Assembly: GCA_045613065.1 (NCBI GenBank)
Contig: JAZLAH010000042.1
Location: 38,038 to 102,037 of the forward strand
DNA: 64,000 bases
Source: Fimenecus sp045613065
Lineage (GTDB): Bacteria > Bacillota > Clostridia > Oscillospirales > Acutalibacteraceae
Direction: 5' to 3'
The notes under the pieces: model-generated
What the model saw: the letters and a program-made list of their open reading frames with translations, nothing else
The model's database searches: none
What the model was told of the DNA's origin: nothing
In this document: positions 1 through 9,572 of the stretch, one piece after another
Position numbering within the stretch: the first letter of the stretch is position 1
Layout: every line of letters begins with the position of its first letter
Program-made: the position numbers and the translations under genes

Positions 1-295
1 TCAGGAACAAACGCTTTGCTACTTTGTGGATTATCTTAACATCTCGATAGCGTCCTAATGCCATTGCCTTTGACACCATATTTGAGATTGCAACTGGAAG
101 TCCTGCCATTGCGACTGTGTAAACAGGTACATAAAGGCTATACGCTGAGTCAAACAAGCCTCTACCCACAGTACCAATCATATTTGAAAGCGGAATTTTG
201 TAAATTACACCAATTACCTTAATGATAATAGTTGCAAGACTTAATACAAGTGCACCATTTAAAAGGCTTTGACTTTTTCTTTTGTTTTCTGCCAA
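1..295 (-). CDS. SpoVB/MurJ-type polysaccharide or lipid flippase, N-terminal part
   Basis: The visible 98 residues start with a short basic stretch (AENKRKSQS), then a hydrophobic segment and the run KIPLSNMIGT. This is the usual N-terminus of the PST/MATE-like flippases (SpoVB, MurJ relatives) that move lipid-linked sugars across the membrane. I place the start at a TTG at 295-293 because an AGGTG ribosome site lies about 8 nt upstream and no ATG is nearby. The gene runs off the left edge. It is the last visible member of the leftward recJ operon, 30 nt after the uridine kinase-like gene. Which flippase subfamily it belongs to cannot be told from the fragment. Confidence 0.75.
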   Translation of the reverse strand, partial: MAENKRKSQSLLNGALVLSLATIIIKVIGVIYKIPLSNMIGTVGRGLFDSAYSLYVPVYTVAMAGLPVAISNMVSKAMALGRYRDVKIIHKVAKRLFL

Positions 296-325
296 CTTTA
301 CCACACCTTTTCGGGATTTATTTAA

Positions 326-1249
326 TTAACCTAAAAACTCACGGAGTAACGAGTCTTTTGGAACTTTATTTTCTTCAATATCATAAAATTTTTCAAGAGC
401 TGCACAAAGTTTTTTTGCATCCTCACGAAATTCATCTGAAACCTCGCTATCACGAAGCAGAGGTAATGCCTGATTTTTTATTACACAAGGCTCATACAGA
501 TGAATTGTATTTGCCTTAATATCTGCGTTATCACGATAAGGGAAAAGATATTTATCCTCACCAATCGTAACATTTTTCCATAATTTATATGTGTTATCAA
601 CTGAACTTGCACGGAATTTATAATCACGAATCATTCTTCGAAGAAAACGAAAATTCCTTTTACTCAAAAGAATTTCACCATTTTCATCACATACCCTTGA
701 AGACACATTTATATAAACTTTTAAAAGTTTACCATTCACCTTTTCTGTAATAAGAGGATTAAGTGCATGAAGCCCCTCAATTATTACAACATCCTCCTGA
801 CCTAATGTAATGGTATTAAACTGCGTATCACTTCTCTTACCTGTTGTAAAATCAAAAATAGGAGTTTTTACAGTTTCACCACGCAAAAGAGAATTCAGGT
901 CGTTTTCAAGACGTTCCAAATCAAGAGCATAAACCGTTTCATAATCCTGAGACCCATCAGGAAGATATGGAATGTCATCACGGTTAAGATAAAAATCATC
1001 AAGACTTAAAACATAGGTTGTGACACCCTTTCTAAAAAGTCCTTCTTTTAATCTTTTTGCAGTTGTTGTTTTTCCAGCTGAAGAAGGTCCTGCAAGCATT
1101 ATGATTTCTCTGCCGTCTTCCTCTACAATCCTCTTAACGATTTTATCGATAATACTCTGATATCTTTTTTCACAATCCTCAATGAATTCTTCTGCATTGA
1201 ATTTTGCCTTTTCATTAATAAACTGGAGTTTGTTGTTTAATTCTGTCAT
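326..1249 (-). CDS. Uridine kinase-like P-loop nucleoside kinase
   Basis: 307 aa. A P-loop GPSSAGKTT lies at about residues 54-62. Further on come a DDFY motif (SLDDFYLNRDD) and VVIIEGLHALNPL, the pattern of the uridine kinase/phosphoribulokinase family that phosphorylates nucleosides with ATP or GTP. The arginine-rich stretch RNFRFLRRMIRDYKFRA fits the family's lid/Arg region. Clostridia often carry a longer form fused to a threonyl-tRNA synthetase-like N-terminus; here only about 45 residues precede the P-loop. It sits between hemZ and the flippase gene. Family is clear; the true substrate is inferred. Confidence 0.8.
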   Translation of the reverse strand: MTELNNKLQFINEKAKFNAEEFIEDCEKRYQSIIDKIVKRIVEEDGREIIMLAGPSSAGKTTTAKRLKEGLFRKGVTTYVLSLDDFYLNRDDIPYLPDGSQDYETVYALDLERLENDLNSLLRGETVKTPIFDFTTGKRSDTQFNTITLGQEDVVIIEGLHALNPLITEKVNGKLLKVYINVSSRVCDENGEILLSKRNFRFLRRMIRDYKFRASSVDNTYKLWKNVTIGEDKYLFPYRDNADIKANTIHLYEPCVIKNQALPLLRDSEVSDEFREDAKKLCAALEKFYDIEENKVPKDSLLREFLG

Positions 1250-1277
1250 TTAGAAAAAACACCTTTCACATTATTAA

Positions 1278-2714
1278 TTATAAGTATGTATCATAAAATT
1301 CAGTTATTCTTTTCTTTCTTTCAACAAGCTCACTAAAGCCTGAAATATACTCAAAAGGATATTTAAAATTGAAAATACGCTCAATTTCGTCACCATTGGG
1401 TGCTTTGAGCTTTGTAACAGCTCCACCACCACAGGAAAGAATTGTATGACATTCTTCCATCATAAAAATATTATAAATGCACTCTGTATCATTTTTTGCC
1501 CAACCCACATTTTCAAGACTACCTGCTGACTTTGATTGACGATACATATAGTATGGATGATATTTTTCGTATAATCTTTCGTAAGTATATGAAAGCATTT
1601 CGGATGCTGTATTAGCATTCTGTACTGCAATTTTAGGAGTATTCTGTCCGATTTCAGAAGAACGCTTAACAGCAAGAGTATGAACTGTAATATTTTCTGG
1701 GTCAAGGTTGATTGCGGTATCAAGTGAATATTTAAATCCATCAACCGTATCTGTTGGAAGCCCTGCAATCAAATCCATATTGATATTATTGAATCCCATT
1801 TTTCTTGCACAATCAAAAATTTTCACTGTATCCTCTGCAGTATGGCGTCTGCCAACTGTCTGCAATACAGAATCATTGAATGTCTGCGGATTTATGCTTA
1901 TTCTATCAACGGGACTGTTTTTAAGCACTGAAAGTTTCTCTTCGGTGATTGTGTCGGGACGACCTGCTTCAACCGTAAACTCACGACAAGTTTTCAAATC
2001 AAAATTCTTTTCTATTGAATTTAAAACTATTTCTAACTGCTCAGCTGAAAGCGTTGTTGGTGTACCACCACCAATATAAATACTTTCAAGAGCAACACCA
2101 GTATTTTTTGCAATTTCTCCTGTAATTTCGAGTTCCTTTGAAAGCAATTCAACATACTGTGGCAAAAGATTTTTTGCCTTATCATTTTCAACAGAATGGG
2201 AAACAAAAGAACAATAACTGCATCGTGACGGACAAAAAGGAATTGAAACATAAAGGCTGAAAGACTCGGGTCTACTTGTACTTATGATTTTTTCTTCCCA
2301 ATCGGCAACTTCCCTTGCAAGCTGAAACTTTTCGTCGGTTACAAGCAACTCATTCTTAAAATATTCTTCAGTCTTTTCTCTGCCAAGTTGTTTTTCTGTA
2401 TTTATAAGAAGTTTTGATGGTCGTACACCTGTCAAAACACCCCATTTAGGGTAAAATCCTGTATATTCACCCATAAGTGAATACACCATTCTTCCCATCT
2501 GCATTTCATTATCATCACAAATAGGTGCAGTAAGTGTTTTATTAAAATCATCAAATTTTATTATAACCTTTATTTCATTAGTAACGGAAGTATAAATATT
2601 AAAATCATCACAATTTTCATATACCACTTGAATTTTTACATCAGGCATAAAAATTCTGACCAATTTCTCCATTTCATAATGAAATTTGTGGTTAATTACA
2701 AGTAACTTTATCAT
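1278..2714 (-). CDS. hemZ: Oxygen-independent coproporphyrinogen dehydrogenase-like radical SAM protein HemZ
   Basis: 478 aa. The radical-SAM cluster motif C-x3-C-x2-C (PFCPSRCSYC) is at Cys161, Cys165 and Cys168, followed by a glycine-rich SAM site (YIGGGTPTTL). A roughly 150-residue N-terminal extension precedes the core, as in the HemZ branch of the HemN family. The C-terminal YYMYRQSKSAGSLENVGW block is also typical of HemZ. HemN-type enzymes decarboxylate coproporphyrinogen III without oxygen, but members of this branch are often not biochemically proven, and no other haem genes are in view. The start codon overlaps the end of the MBL gene by 4 nt, so translation is probably coupled. Confidence 0.85.
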   Translation of the reverse strand: MIKLLVINHKFHYEMEKLVRIFMPDVKIQVVYENCDDFNIYTSVTNEIKVIIKFDDFNKTLTAPICDDNEMQMGRMVYSLMGEYTGFYPKWGVLTGVRPSKLLINTEKQLGREKTEEYFKNELLVTDEKFQLAREVADWEEKIISTSRPESFSLYVSIPFCPSRCSYCSFVSHSVENDKAKNLLPQYVELLSKELEITGEIAKNTGVALESIYIGGGTPTTLSAEQLEIVLNSIEKNFDLKTCREFTVEAGRPDTITEEKLSVLKNSPVDRISINPQTFNDSVLQTVGRRHTAEDTVKIFDCARKMGFNNINMDLIAGLPTDTVDGFKYSLDTAINLDPENITVHTLAVKRSSEIGQNTPKIAVQNANTASEMLSYTYERLYEKYHPYYMYRQSKSAGSLENVGWAKNDTECIYNIFMMEECHTILSCGGGAVTKLKAPNGDEIERIFNFKYPFEYISGFSELVERKKRITEFYDTYL

Positions 2715-3364
2715 TTTCTTCTAAAGCGAGTTCTCATATAACGATTATTTTCACGTTCGAAATCAAGTGTTGTATCGTCTTCGTGGCCTGGATAAACCTT
2801 GTAGTTGCCTTCGAGTTCACCGAGACTTGCAAGTGAACGAAGTACCTGACGACCATTGCCACCGTAAAGGTCAGCTCTTCCTGCACAAAGTTTGAAAAGA
2901 GTATCACCTGAAAACATTACCAAATCTTCTTTAAAAAGATAACAAACACTACCCATAGAATGTCCAGGAGTATGCATAACAGTAATCTTACTGTTACCAA
3001 GCATAATTTCAGTACCATCTTCTACAAATTTATCTGCATCAACTACAGGGAACTCAAAACCTATACAATTACTTGCAAACTCGTTTTTATTGACATCATA
3101 AAGCATTACTTCATCAGCCTCATGAATGATAACTTTTGCCCCTGTGTTCTCCTTAACCATTTTTGCACCACATAAATGGTCAAAGTGGCCATGAGTCAGA
3201 AGAATATACTTAACATTTTTACCACTAAGCTTTTCTAATAATTTCTCTTCAGGTAATGATGGGTCAACAACAGCTGTTTCACCTGTTTCCACATCAGTGA
3301 CTATGTAAGTATTGATTGTAAAGCCGTCATCCATAACTGCTAAATGCTTTTCTACTGTAATCAT
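2711..3364 (-). CDS. Metallo-beta-lactamase-fold hydrolase (glyoxalase II-like)
   Basis: 217 aa. The zinc-binding motif THGHFDH gives His58, His60, Asp62 and His63. Later metal ligands are visible in HTPGHSMGS (about 131), SGDTLF (about 154) and YPGHEDD (about 192). This is the two-metal site of the glyoxalase II-like branch. It is compact (about 210 aa) like YcbL/GloC-type proteins, so a thioester or related small-molecule hydrolase is likely, but the substrate is unknown. It lies 6 nt downstream of dtd and overlaps hemZ, inside the recJ-relA-dtd operon, an arrangement common in Clostridia. Confidence 0.85.
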   Translation of the reverse strand: MITVEKHLAVMDDGFTINTYIVTDVETGETAVVDPSLPEEKLLEKLSGKNVKYILLTHGHFDHLCGAKMVKENTGAKVIIHEADEVMLYDVNKNEFASNCIGFEFPVVDADKFVEDGTEIMLGNSKITVMHTPGHSMGSVCYLFKEDLVMFSGDTLFKLCAGRADLYGGNGRQVLRSLASLGELEGNYKVYPGHEDDTTLDFERENNRYMRTRFRRK

Positions 3365-3370
3365 ATTTTA

Positions 3371-3829
3371 TTACTTCTTTCTCCAAATTTCTGAATCATA
3401 AAGGATTGTCACTGGTCCATCGTTGAGAAGTTCAACTTTCATATCGGCACCAAAAACACCTTTTTCTACATTTTTTACACCATTTTCAATGAGCTTATCG
3501 CAAAAATACTCATACAACTCATTGGCTCTGTCCGGATGAGCAGAACGGATAAATGATGGTCTGTTACCTTTTTTCACATCAGCACAAAGTGTAAACTGTG
3601 ATACCGCAAGGATTTCACCATCCACATTCTGTATATCAAGGTTCATTTTGCCCTCTTGGTCCTCAAATACACGAAGTGATGATGTTTTTCGTGCAAGAAC
3701 CTCTGCATCAGCTTCAGTGTCACCATCCATAACACCAAGGAGAATAAGATAACCTTTATCTATTTTTGAAACAAGCTCACCGTCAACAGTTACACTTGCT
3801 TTACTAACTCTTTGAATTACTGCTTTCAT
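3371..3829 (-). CDS. dtd: D-aminoacyl-tRNA deacylase
   Basis: 152 aa, full family length. It begins MKAVIQRVSKASVTVDG and carries the conserved SQFTLCADV block and a C-terminal GPVTI with the Gly-cisPro loop. Dtd removes D-amino acids (and glycine from tRNA-Ala) mischarged onto tRNA. The start ATG lies 2 nt after the stop of the relA homologue, so the genes are almost certainly co-translated. The relA-dtd pairing is conserved in Firmicutes. Confidence 0.95.
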   Translation of the reverse strand: MKAVIQRVSKASVTVDGELVSKIDKGYLILLGVMDGDTEADAEVLARKTSSLRVFEDQEGKMNLDIQNVDGEILAVSQFTLCADVKKGNRPSFIRSAHPDRANELYEYFCDKLIENGVKNVEKGVFGADMKVELLNDGPVTILYDSEIWRKK

Positions 3830-3831
3830 AA

Positions 3832-6042
3832 TTAACGCTCCACAGATAATATTCCGTCGATTTTTTCAATACGAGTAATAAGATTTTTAAGATGGTCAAG
3901 ACCGCTGACATTGACAGTTAGTTCAACGATAGTTCTTCCATCTTTCATATCATGAGTACTGATACTTGTAATATTAACTCGCATATTTGCAACCTGAATA
4001 GCGACCTCTGCCATAAGTCCAACACGGGACAAACAAGTAAGCTGAAGTGTTGCTTTGTAATCCTCACGGACATTCTGGTTCCAATAAGCATTCACCCATC
4101 TTGCAGGTTCAGCACAATTCACAATATCCTTTGGCACATTTGTACAGTCTCTCTTATGAATTGAAACACCGTGACCTCTTGTAATAAAGCCGATAATGTT
4201 GTCACCTGGTAGCGGATTACAACATTGTGAAAACTTAATAAGACAGTTATCGATACCCTCAACAGTAACACCATCTTTGTTCTTCTTGTTATTATCCTTA
4301 ACAGGAATAACCTTGATTTCAGTACGACTCTTATCGTAGTTTTTCTGATATTCTTCCTTGATGTAAGGCATCATACGATTGATTGAAAGTCCACCATAAC
4401 CGATTGCAGCATAAAAATCGTCAACATTTTCCAATCTTTGACGTTCTGCAAGACGTTTTATGAACTTCTGATAATCCTCGTCAGAAAGACGAATATAATT
4501 TCGTCTGAATTCACGCTCGATTTCAGCCTTACCCTCAACAATATTTTCTTCTCGTTTTTCTTTTTTGAACCATGAACGGATTTTGCTCTTTGCCTGACTT
4601 GTTTTAACTATATTCAACCAGTCTCGACTTGGACCTTTACCCTGTTGTGATGATGTGAGAATTTCGACAATCTCACCTGTTTTAATTACGTAATCGATAG
4701 GTACAATTCGACCATCAACCTTAGCCCCTGTCATTTTGTTACCAACTGCAGAGTGAATTGCATAAGCAAAGTCAATTACAGTTGAACCAACAGGCACATT
4801 TACAACATCACCTTTTGGTGTATAAACAAATACTTCATCAGTAATAAGGTCAGTTTTGATTGTTGAAACAAGTTCTCTTGCATCTCCTGATTCCTGCTGT
4901 GTTTCAAGCATTTCACGAATCCACTGAAGACGCTGGTCAAAGCTCTGTTTTCCACCCGAAACACCAAGTTTATATTTCCAATGGGCAGCAATACCGAATT
5001 CAGCAGTACGATGCATTTCCCAAGTTCTTATCTGCACTTCAAACGGAGTTCCCTCTTTACCAATAACAGTTGTATGAAGTGACTGATACATATTAGGTTT
5101 TGGTGTGGAAATATAGTCCTTAAATCTACCTGGAAGCGGATTATACATATCGTGGATAATACCAAGACAGTTATAACAATCAATTACACTGTCAACGATA
5201 ATACGGACTGCGTAAATATCATAGATTTCATCAAACTGTTTACCCTGCATATACATTTTACGGTAAATTCCGTGAACGGATTTGATTCGACCGCTGATTT
5301 GTGCATTAGGAACATTCTGACGAACTCGGTCAGCAATCTTGCTCTTTATACTTTCAAGGAAATCATTTCCCGAATCATTTGATTTCTTAAGATTTTCTTC
5401 AATACCCTCATAAGCCACACTATCAAGAAAATGAATAGCTCTGTCTTCAAGTTCTTCCTTAACAGAACGAATACCGAGTCTATGAGAAATAGGTGCAAAA
5501 ATTTCAAGTGTTTCAAGTGCCTTATCTCTCTGTTTTTGTGGTGGCATAAACTGAAGTGTTCTCATATTGTGAACACGGTCAGCAAGCTTAACGATAATAA
5601 CACGAATATCCTTTGACATTGCAAGAAGCATTTTACGGATATTTTCTGCCTGCTGTTCTTCTTTATTTTCACTTGAATTGAGCTGAACTCGACCAAGTTT
5701 TGTCACACCATCAACAAGAAGTGCAACCTCTTCGCCAAAATCAACTGTAAGCTGTTCAATTGTGTATGAAGTGTCCTCAACAACATCGTGAAGAAGGGCT
5801 GCCACAAGTGACTGATAATCCATACCTAAATCCACAAGGATATCACAAACAGCAATGGGGTGAATAATATATGGTTCACCTGATTTTCTTTTCTGGTCAC
5901 CGTGATATTCATTTGCAAGATTAAAGGCTTTGTCGATAATTTCCAACTCTTTTTCATTGTGAATTGCCTTTATTCTGTTACGAAGATTGCCATAAAGTTC
6001 CTGAATATCAACATTAACATCAACAATCATATTTTCTGCCAT
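3832..6042 (-). CDS. relA: Bifunctional (p)ppGpp synthetase/hydrolase (RelA/SpoT homologue)
   Basis: 736 aa, the normal size of a long RSH protein. Domains in order: an HD hydrolase (LLHDVVEDT near residue 85; DRVHNM near 155), a synthetase (DIYAVRIIVDSV near 275; KPNMYQSLHTTVIG near 315), TGS (about 400-460), a conserved Cys region (FSQCCNPLPGD near 635) and a C-terminal ACT domain. The intact HD and synthetase motifs predict that it both makes and degrades the stringent-response alarmone. Its ATG overlaps the recJ stop as TAATG, so translation is coupled to recJ. It lies in the leftward operon driven from the promoter at 8136-8164. Confidence 0.96.
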   Translation of the reverse strand: MAENMIVDVNVDIQELYGNLRNRIKAIHNEKELEIIDKAFNLANEYHGDQKRKSGEPYIIHPIAVCDILVDLGMDYQSLVAALLHDVVEDTSYTIEQLTVDFGEEVALLVDGVTKLGRVQLNSSENKEEQQAENIRKMLLAMSKDIRVIIVKLADRVHNMRTLQFMPPQKQRDKALETLEIFAPISHRLGIRSVKEELEDRAIHFLDSVAYEGIEENLKKSNDSGNDFLESIKSKIADRVRQNVPNAQISGRIKSVHGIYRKMYMQGKQFDEIYDIYAVRIIVDSVIDCYNCLGIIHDMYNPLPGRFKDYISTPKPNMYQSLHTTVIGKEGTPFEVQIRTWEMHRTAEFGIAAHWKYKLGVSGGKQSFDQRLQWIREMLETQQESGDARELVSTIKTDLITDEVFVYTPKGDVVNVPVGSTVIDFAYAIHSAVGNKMTGAKVDGRIVPIDYVIKTGEIVEILTSSQQGKGPSRDWLNIVKTSQAKSKIRSWFKKEKREENIVEGKAEIEREFRRNYIRLSDEDYQKFIKRLAERQRLENVDDFYAAIGYGGLSINRMMPYIKEEYQKNYDKSRTEIKVIPVKDNNKKNKDGVTVEGIDNCLIKFSQCCNPLPGDNIIGFITRGHGVSIHKRDCTNVPKDIVNCAEPARWVNAYWNQNVREDYKATLQLTCLSRVGLMAEVAIQVANMRVNITSISTHDMKDGRTIVELTVNVSGLDHLKNLITRIEKIDGILSVER

Positions 6043-8084
6043 TACCGTTCACCACCTTGCATTTCATTTAAGTTATTAAGAATTTCTGACTTTGACAAAT
6101 CTGCTTTTTTACCGTCACCGTCAAAAACAATATGCTCATTTTCATATTTTATGAGTCCCATTTCAAAAAGTACATCAAGAGCCACTTTCATTGTGCAATA
6201 TCTTTCAATAGGACATTTTGCTCTGACAGCAAGTGTTTCCACATCATACTGCCATTGTTTATACTGCTTAAGAAGTCCGAAAACGCCTAACAAAAACTCT
6301 CTTGTCGGTGTTAAAAACCTTGTTTCGTGAGGTGTCAGGATTTCCTGTCTTTTATATTTTTCATAGAGACATTGTGACTTAAAGAAAGTTTCATCATCAA
6401 TTCCTGAAAAACGCATATCTCGAATCTGTACAGAAGCCTTTACCTCACCTCTGTATTCATTTTTATCAATTCTTACTGCAAGGTCAACTACATCACCCTC
6501 ACAGAATTGAAAATCAGGTAATGTGGTTGAAAATTTCATTGCCACAAACTGAGTATTTCCTTTTACAAAAGAAAGTCTTAAATGCTTGCCCTCACCAACA
6601 GATCGTATACTTTCAAGAGTCACACCGAATATACCGAAAAGAGGTTGTGGATTACCTGCACCAAATGGTTCAAGAGTTTCAAGAGACTCCACAAGAGCTG
6701 CATTAATATATGCAGGATTCAGTTTGCAATCAAGCAACAATGTTGGTACTGTTTCAGAAACTGTGCTTGCAAATTCATTTATACGACGATAAAATTCACC
6801 TACATTTTCACGCTTTATACCAAGACCAGCTGCAAGAGTATGACCACCAAAATGTGTAAGTAATGATTCACAGGATTTTATTGCATCATAAACAGAAAAC
6901 CCGTTTATGCTTCTTGCTGAACCTGTACCCTCATCACCGTCAAAGGTAATCACGATTGTTGGCTTACCATATTTTTCGGTAATTCTTGCTGCAACAATTC
7001 CAATAACTCCTTGGTGCCAACCTTCACCACAGACAACTATAACACGAGCATATTTCAACTGCTCGTTACTTTCAATATGTCTGATAGCAGACTCCATAAT
7101 TTCATTTTCATATTCGTGACGCTGGCGATTACATATATCAACCTGTTCACCAATCTGTAATGCAGTTATCAAATCGTCACAAAGTAAAAGTTTAAGTGCA
7201 GTTGTTGCAGACTCAATTCTGCCTGCTGCATTGATTCGTGGTGCTAATGAATAGGTAACACCAACTGCATTAAGTTTTTTCTCACTTACACCTGCAATCT
7301 GACGAAGTGCATTTATACCACTACAAGGATTTGAATTGATTTTTGCAACACCATATTTTACGATTGCTCTGTTTTCGTCTTTTAAGTCGACCACGTCAGC
7401 AATTGTACCAACTGCAACGATATCGGCATAGCGATTGAGAATATCAGAATAATCACCTTTTTCAAGTGCACATACAACTTTGAATGCAACACCAACCCCA
7501 GCCCAATCCTTAAAATGAAGATTACAATCTTCACGATGCGGGTTAATAACAGCAACAGCATTAGGTAACACCTCACCAACATGGTGATGGTCAGTAACTA
7601 CAGTTTCAATACCAAGACTGTTTGCATAACTGATTTCATCAATTGCAGAAATGCCATTATCCACAGTGACAATAAGCCTAACTCCCTTTTCATGAAGGTA
7701 AGTTATGGCATCTTTATTCATTCCGTAACCTTCACTGACTCTGTCAGGGATATAGTACATCACATCAGCGTGACGAGAAGAGAGATATGAATACATAAGT
7801 GCAGTGGCAGTAACACCATCTGCATCATAGTCGCCGAATACGCAAATCTTTTCTTTTTCATCTATCGCTTTTTCGATTCTTTCAACTGCCTTATCCATAT
7901 CAGCAATAAGATATGGGTCACAGAAACTGAAATCACTATCAAAAAATTCTTCAACATCCTCATATTCTGTAACTCCACGGGATACTAATATAAGGGCAGT
8001 AAAAGGGTCAAGACTATGATTTTCTGCTACCTGAGCTGCTAATTCTTTATCAATATGTGCAGTGAGCCATTTTTTTCTACTCAT
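6042..8084 (-). CDS. recJ: Single-stranded-DNA-specific exonuclease RecJ
   Basis: 680 aa. DHH-phosphoesterase motifs are present: FGDYDADGVTA near residue 80, VTDHHHVGEVLP near 155, and the DHHA1 motif GGHTLAAGLG near 405. A C-terminal OB-like region follows. RecJ is a 5'-3' single-strand exonuclease used in repair and recombination. I chose the ATG at 8084 (MSRKKWL) rather than the upstream in-frame TTG, because the TTG codon precedes the AAAGGGGG ribosome site and would translate it. It is the first gene of the long leftward operon. Confidence 0.95.
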   Translation of the reverse strand: MSRKKWLTAHIDKELAAQVAENHSLDPFTALILVSRGVTEYEDVEEFFDSDFSFCDPYLIADMDKAVERIEKAIDEKEKICVFGDYDADGVTATALMYSYLSSRHADVMYYIPDRVSEGYGMNKDAITYLHEKGVRLIVTVDNGISAIDEISYANSLGIETVVTDHHHVGEVLPNAVAVINPHREDCNLHFKDWAGVGVAFKVVCALEKGDYSDILNRYADIVAVGTIADVVDLKDENRAIVKYGVAKINSNPCSGINALRQIAGVSEKKLNAVGVTYSLAPRINAAGRIESATTALKLLLCDDLITALQIGEQVDICNRQRHEYENEIMESAIRHIESNEQLKYARVIVVCGEGWHQGVIGIVAARITEKYGKPTIVITFDGDEGTGSARSINGFSVYDAIKSCESLLTHFGGHTLAAGLGIKRENVGEFYRRINEFASTVSETVPTLLLDCKLNPAYINAALVESLETLEPFGAGNPQPLFGIFGVTLESIRSVGEGKHLRLSFVKGNTQFVAMKFSTTLPDFQFCEGDVVDLAVRIDKNEYRGEVKASVQIRDMRFSGIDDETFFKSQCLYEKYKRQEILTPHETRFLTPTREFLLGVFGLLKQYKQWQYDVETLAVRAKCPIERYCTMKVALDVLFEMGLIKYENEHIVFDGDGKKADLSKSEILNNLNEMQGGER

Positions 8085-8135
8085 TAGTCTTCCCCCTTTC
8101 AAATCTTAAAATAAATCACAATTTACTAATTTATC

Positions 8136-8164
8136 ATTATACCATTTACTCCCTTTGTTTTCAA
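8136..8164 (-). promoter_or_regulatory. Promoter of the recJ-relA operon
   Basis: On the minus strand TTGAAA (8164-8159) and TATAAT (8141-8136) are separated by exactly 17 bp, about 50 bp before the recJ ATG. The TATAAT is a perfect consensus, so this is a strong sigma-A type promoter. Confidence 0.85.
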
Positions 8165-8197
8165 GGTTTTTATGGTAAAAACAAGCCCATTTTACTG

Positions 8198-8226
8198 TTG
8201 AAAATCAATATAAATTATGATAGAAT
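8198..8226 (+). promoter_or_regulatory. Promoter of the glmU-like/pth/mfd operon
   Basis: TTGAAA (8198-8203), a 17-bp spacer and TAGAAT (8221-8226) lie 30 bp before the ATG at 8256. It is divergent from the recJ promoter, with about 34 bp between the two -35 boxes. Confidence 0.8.
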
Positions 8227-8255
8227 TAAAAAACAATATAATTTGAGGTATCCTT

Positions 8256-8936
8256 ATGACAGAAAAAGATATTAAGAACCAAAAAAACATAGAATTTCAT
8301 GAATCAAATGGTGTTGAAATCCCTTATCACCAGAGCGTTGTTATTGAAGAAAATGTAACAATCGGTAAGGGTACTGTGATTATGCCTAACACTATGATTT
8401 TTTCAGGTGTCACTATCGGTGAAAACTGTGTTATCGGTCCTAGTACTCTCATTAAAGAAAGCACTATCGGAAATAAGGTTAAACTCAATTCCGTTCAATG
8501 CTATCAATCAAAGGTGCTGAGCGGTGCTGATATCGGTCCTTTTGTTCATATAAGACCAAATTCAGTTATAGGTGAAAAAGTGCATCTCGGTAATTTTGTT
8601 GAAGTTAAAAACTCAAATATCGATGAGGATACAAAGGTTTCTCACCTCACTTACGTTGGTGACTCTGATGTTGGCAAACGAGTAAACTTTGGTTGTGGTA
8701 CTGTAACTGTAAACTATGATGGTAAAAACAAGCATCGTACAACCATTGGTGATGACTGTTTTATCGGTTGTAACACAAACCTTGTTGCACCTGTAACACT
8801 TTGTGACGGTGCATATACTGCAGCAGGTTCAACCATTACAGAAAATGTTCCTGCCGATTCCCTTGGTATTGCAAGAGCAAGACAAGTAAATATTGAGGGT
8901 TGGAGAGAATTAAATAAAGATAGATTTAAGAAATAA
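8256..8936 (+). CDS. GlmU C-terminal-domain-only left-handed beta-helix acetyltransferase
   Basis: 226 aa of hexapeptide repeats (for example VTIGKGTVIM, VTIGENCVIG) matching the C-terminal half of GlmU. Landmarks are GPFVHIRPNSVIG, SHLTYVGDSDVG, the active-site NFGCGTVTVNYDG, IGCNTNLVAPV and AGSTITENVPADSLGIARARQ. GlmU acetylates glucosamine-1-phosphate and then makes UDP-GlcNAc. The roughly 230-residue pyrophosphorylase domain is absent and nothing upstream restores it, so this is not simply a truncated copy. The partner uridylyltransferase must be encoded elsewhere. It starts the rightward operon with an RBS GAGGT, and pth follows 11 nt later. Acetyltransferase activity is inferred from conserved residues. 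Confidence 0.85.
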   Translation: MTEKDIKNQKNIEFHESNGVEIPYHQSVVIEENVTIGKGTVIMPNTMIFSGVTIGENCVIGPSTLIKESTIGNKVKLNSVQCYQSKVLSGADIGPFVHIRPNSVIGEKVHLGNFVEVKNSNIDEDTKVSHLTYVGDSDVGKRVNFGCGTVTVNYDGKNKHRTTIGDDCFIGCNTNLVAPVTLCDGAYTAAGSTITENVPADSLGIARARQVNIEGWRELNKDRFKK

Positions 8937-8947
8937 AGGAAACAATT

Positions 8948-9562
8948 ATGTTCAACAAATTCAGAAAACAAACAATTAAGGGAGCTGTCGGCACACACGA
9001 ATTTCTCATCGTTGGCCTTGGTAATCCTGGCAATAAATACACATTAACACGACACAACGCAGGTTTTTTATGTCTTGATATGTTATCCGAAAAACTTTCT
9101 TTCGGAATTGATAGACTTAAATATAAATCACTTATAGCTGATACAAATATCAATAGTCATCGTTGTATTGTTATGAAGCCACAGACATTTATGAATAACA
9201 GTGGTGAAGCTGTAAGAGAATGTGCATCATTTTACAAAATCCCACCTGAAAAGGTAATTGTAATTTATGACGATATTTCTCTTGATGTTGGTAAACTTCG
9301 TATTCGCAGAAAAGGTACTGATGGTGGTCACAACGGAATCAAGAGTATTATATATCACTTAAATTCTGACCAATTTCCAAGAATCAAGGTTGGTTGTGGT
9401 AAAAAACCCCATCCTGACTACGACCTTGCTGACTGGGTACTTTCAGAATTCAAAAAAGACGAGCAGAAAGCTTTAGAGCCTGCACTAGAAAATGCTTGTA
9501 AGGCTATTGAACTTCTGCTCGATAATGAAATTGACAAGGCAATGAACTTATACAATAGTTGA
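8948..9562 (+). CDS. pth: Peptidyl-tRNA hydrolase
   Basis: 204 aa. The signature LIVGLGNPGNKY is at about residues 20-31 and the catalytic His is in TRHNAGF (His36). Asn and Asp motifs follow in KPQTFMNNSGEAV and VIYDDISLDVG, and GGHNGIKSI is also present. Pth recycles peptidyl-tRNA that drops off ribosomes. About 17 extra residues precede the usual start; the ATG at 8948 has a good AAAGGAAA site, so I keep it. It is 10 nt from mfd, the classic pth-mfd order of Firmicutes. Confidence 0.96.
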   Translation: MFNKFRKQTIKGAVGTHEFLIVGLGNPGNKYTLTRHNAGFLCLDMLSEKLSFGIDRLKYKSLIADTNINSHRCIVMKPQTFMNNSGEAVRECASFYKIPPEKVIVIYDDISLDVGKLRIRRKGTDGGHNGIKSIIYHLNSDQFPRIKVGCGKKPHPDYDLADWVLSEFKKDEQKALEPALENACKAIELLLDNEIDKAMNLYNS

Positions 9563-9572
9563 GGCAAAAACT

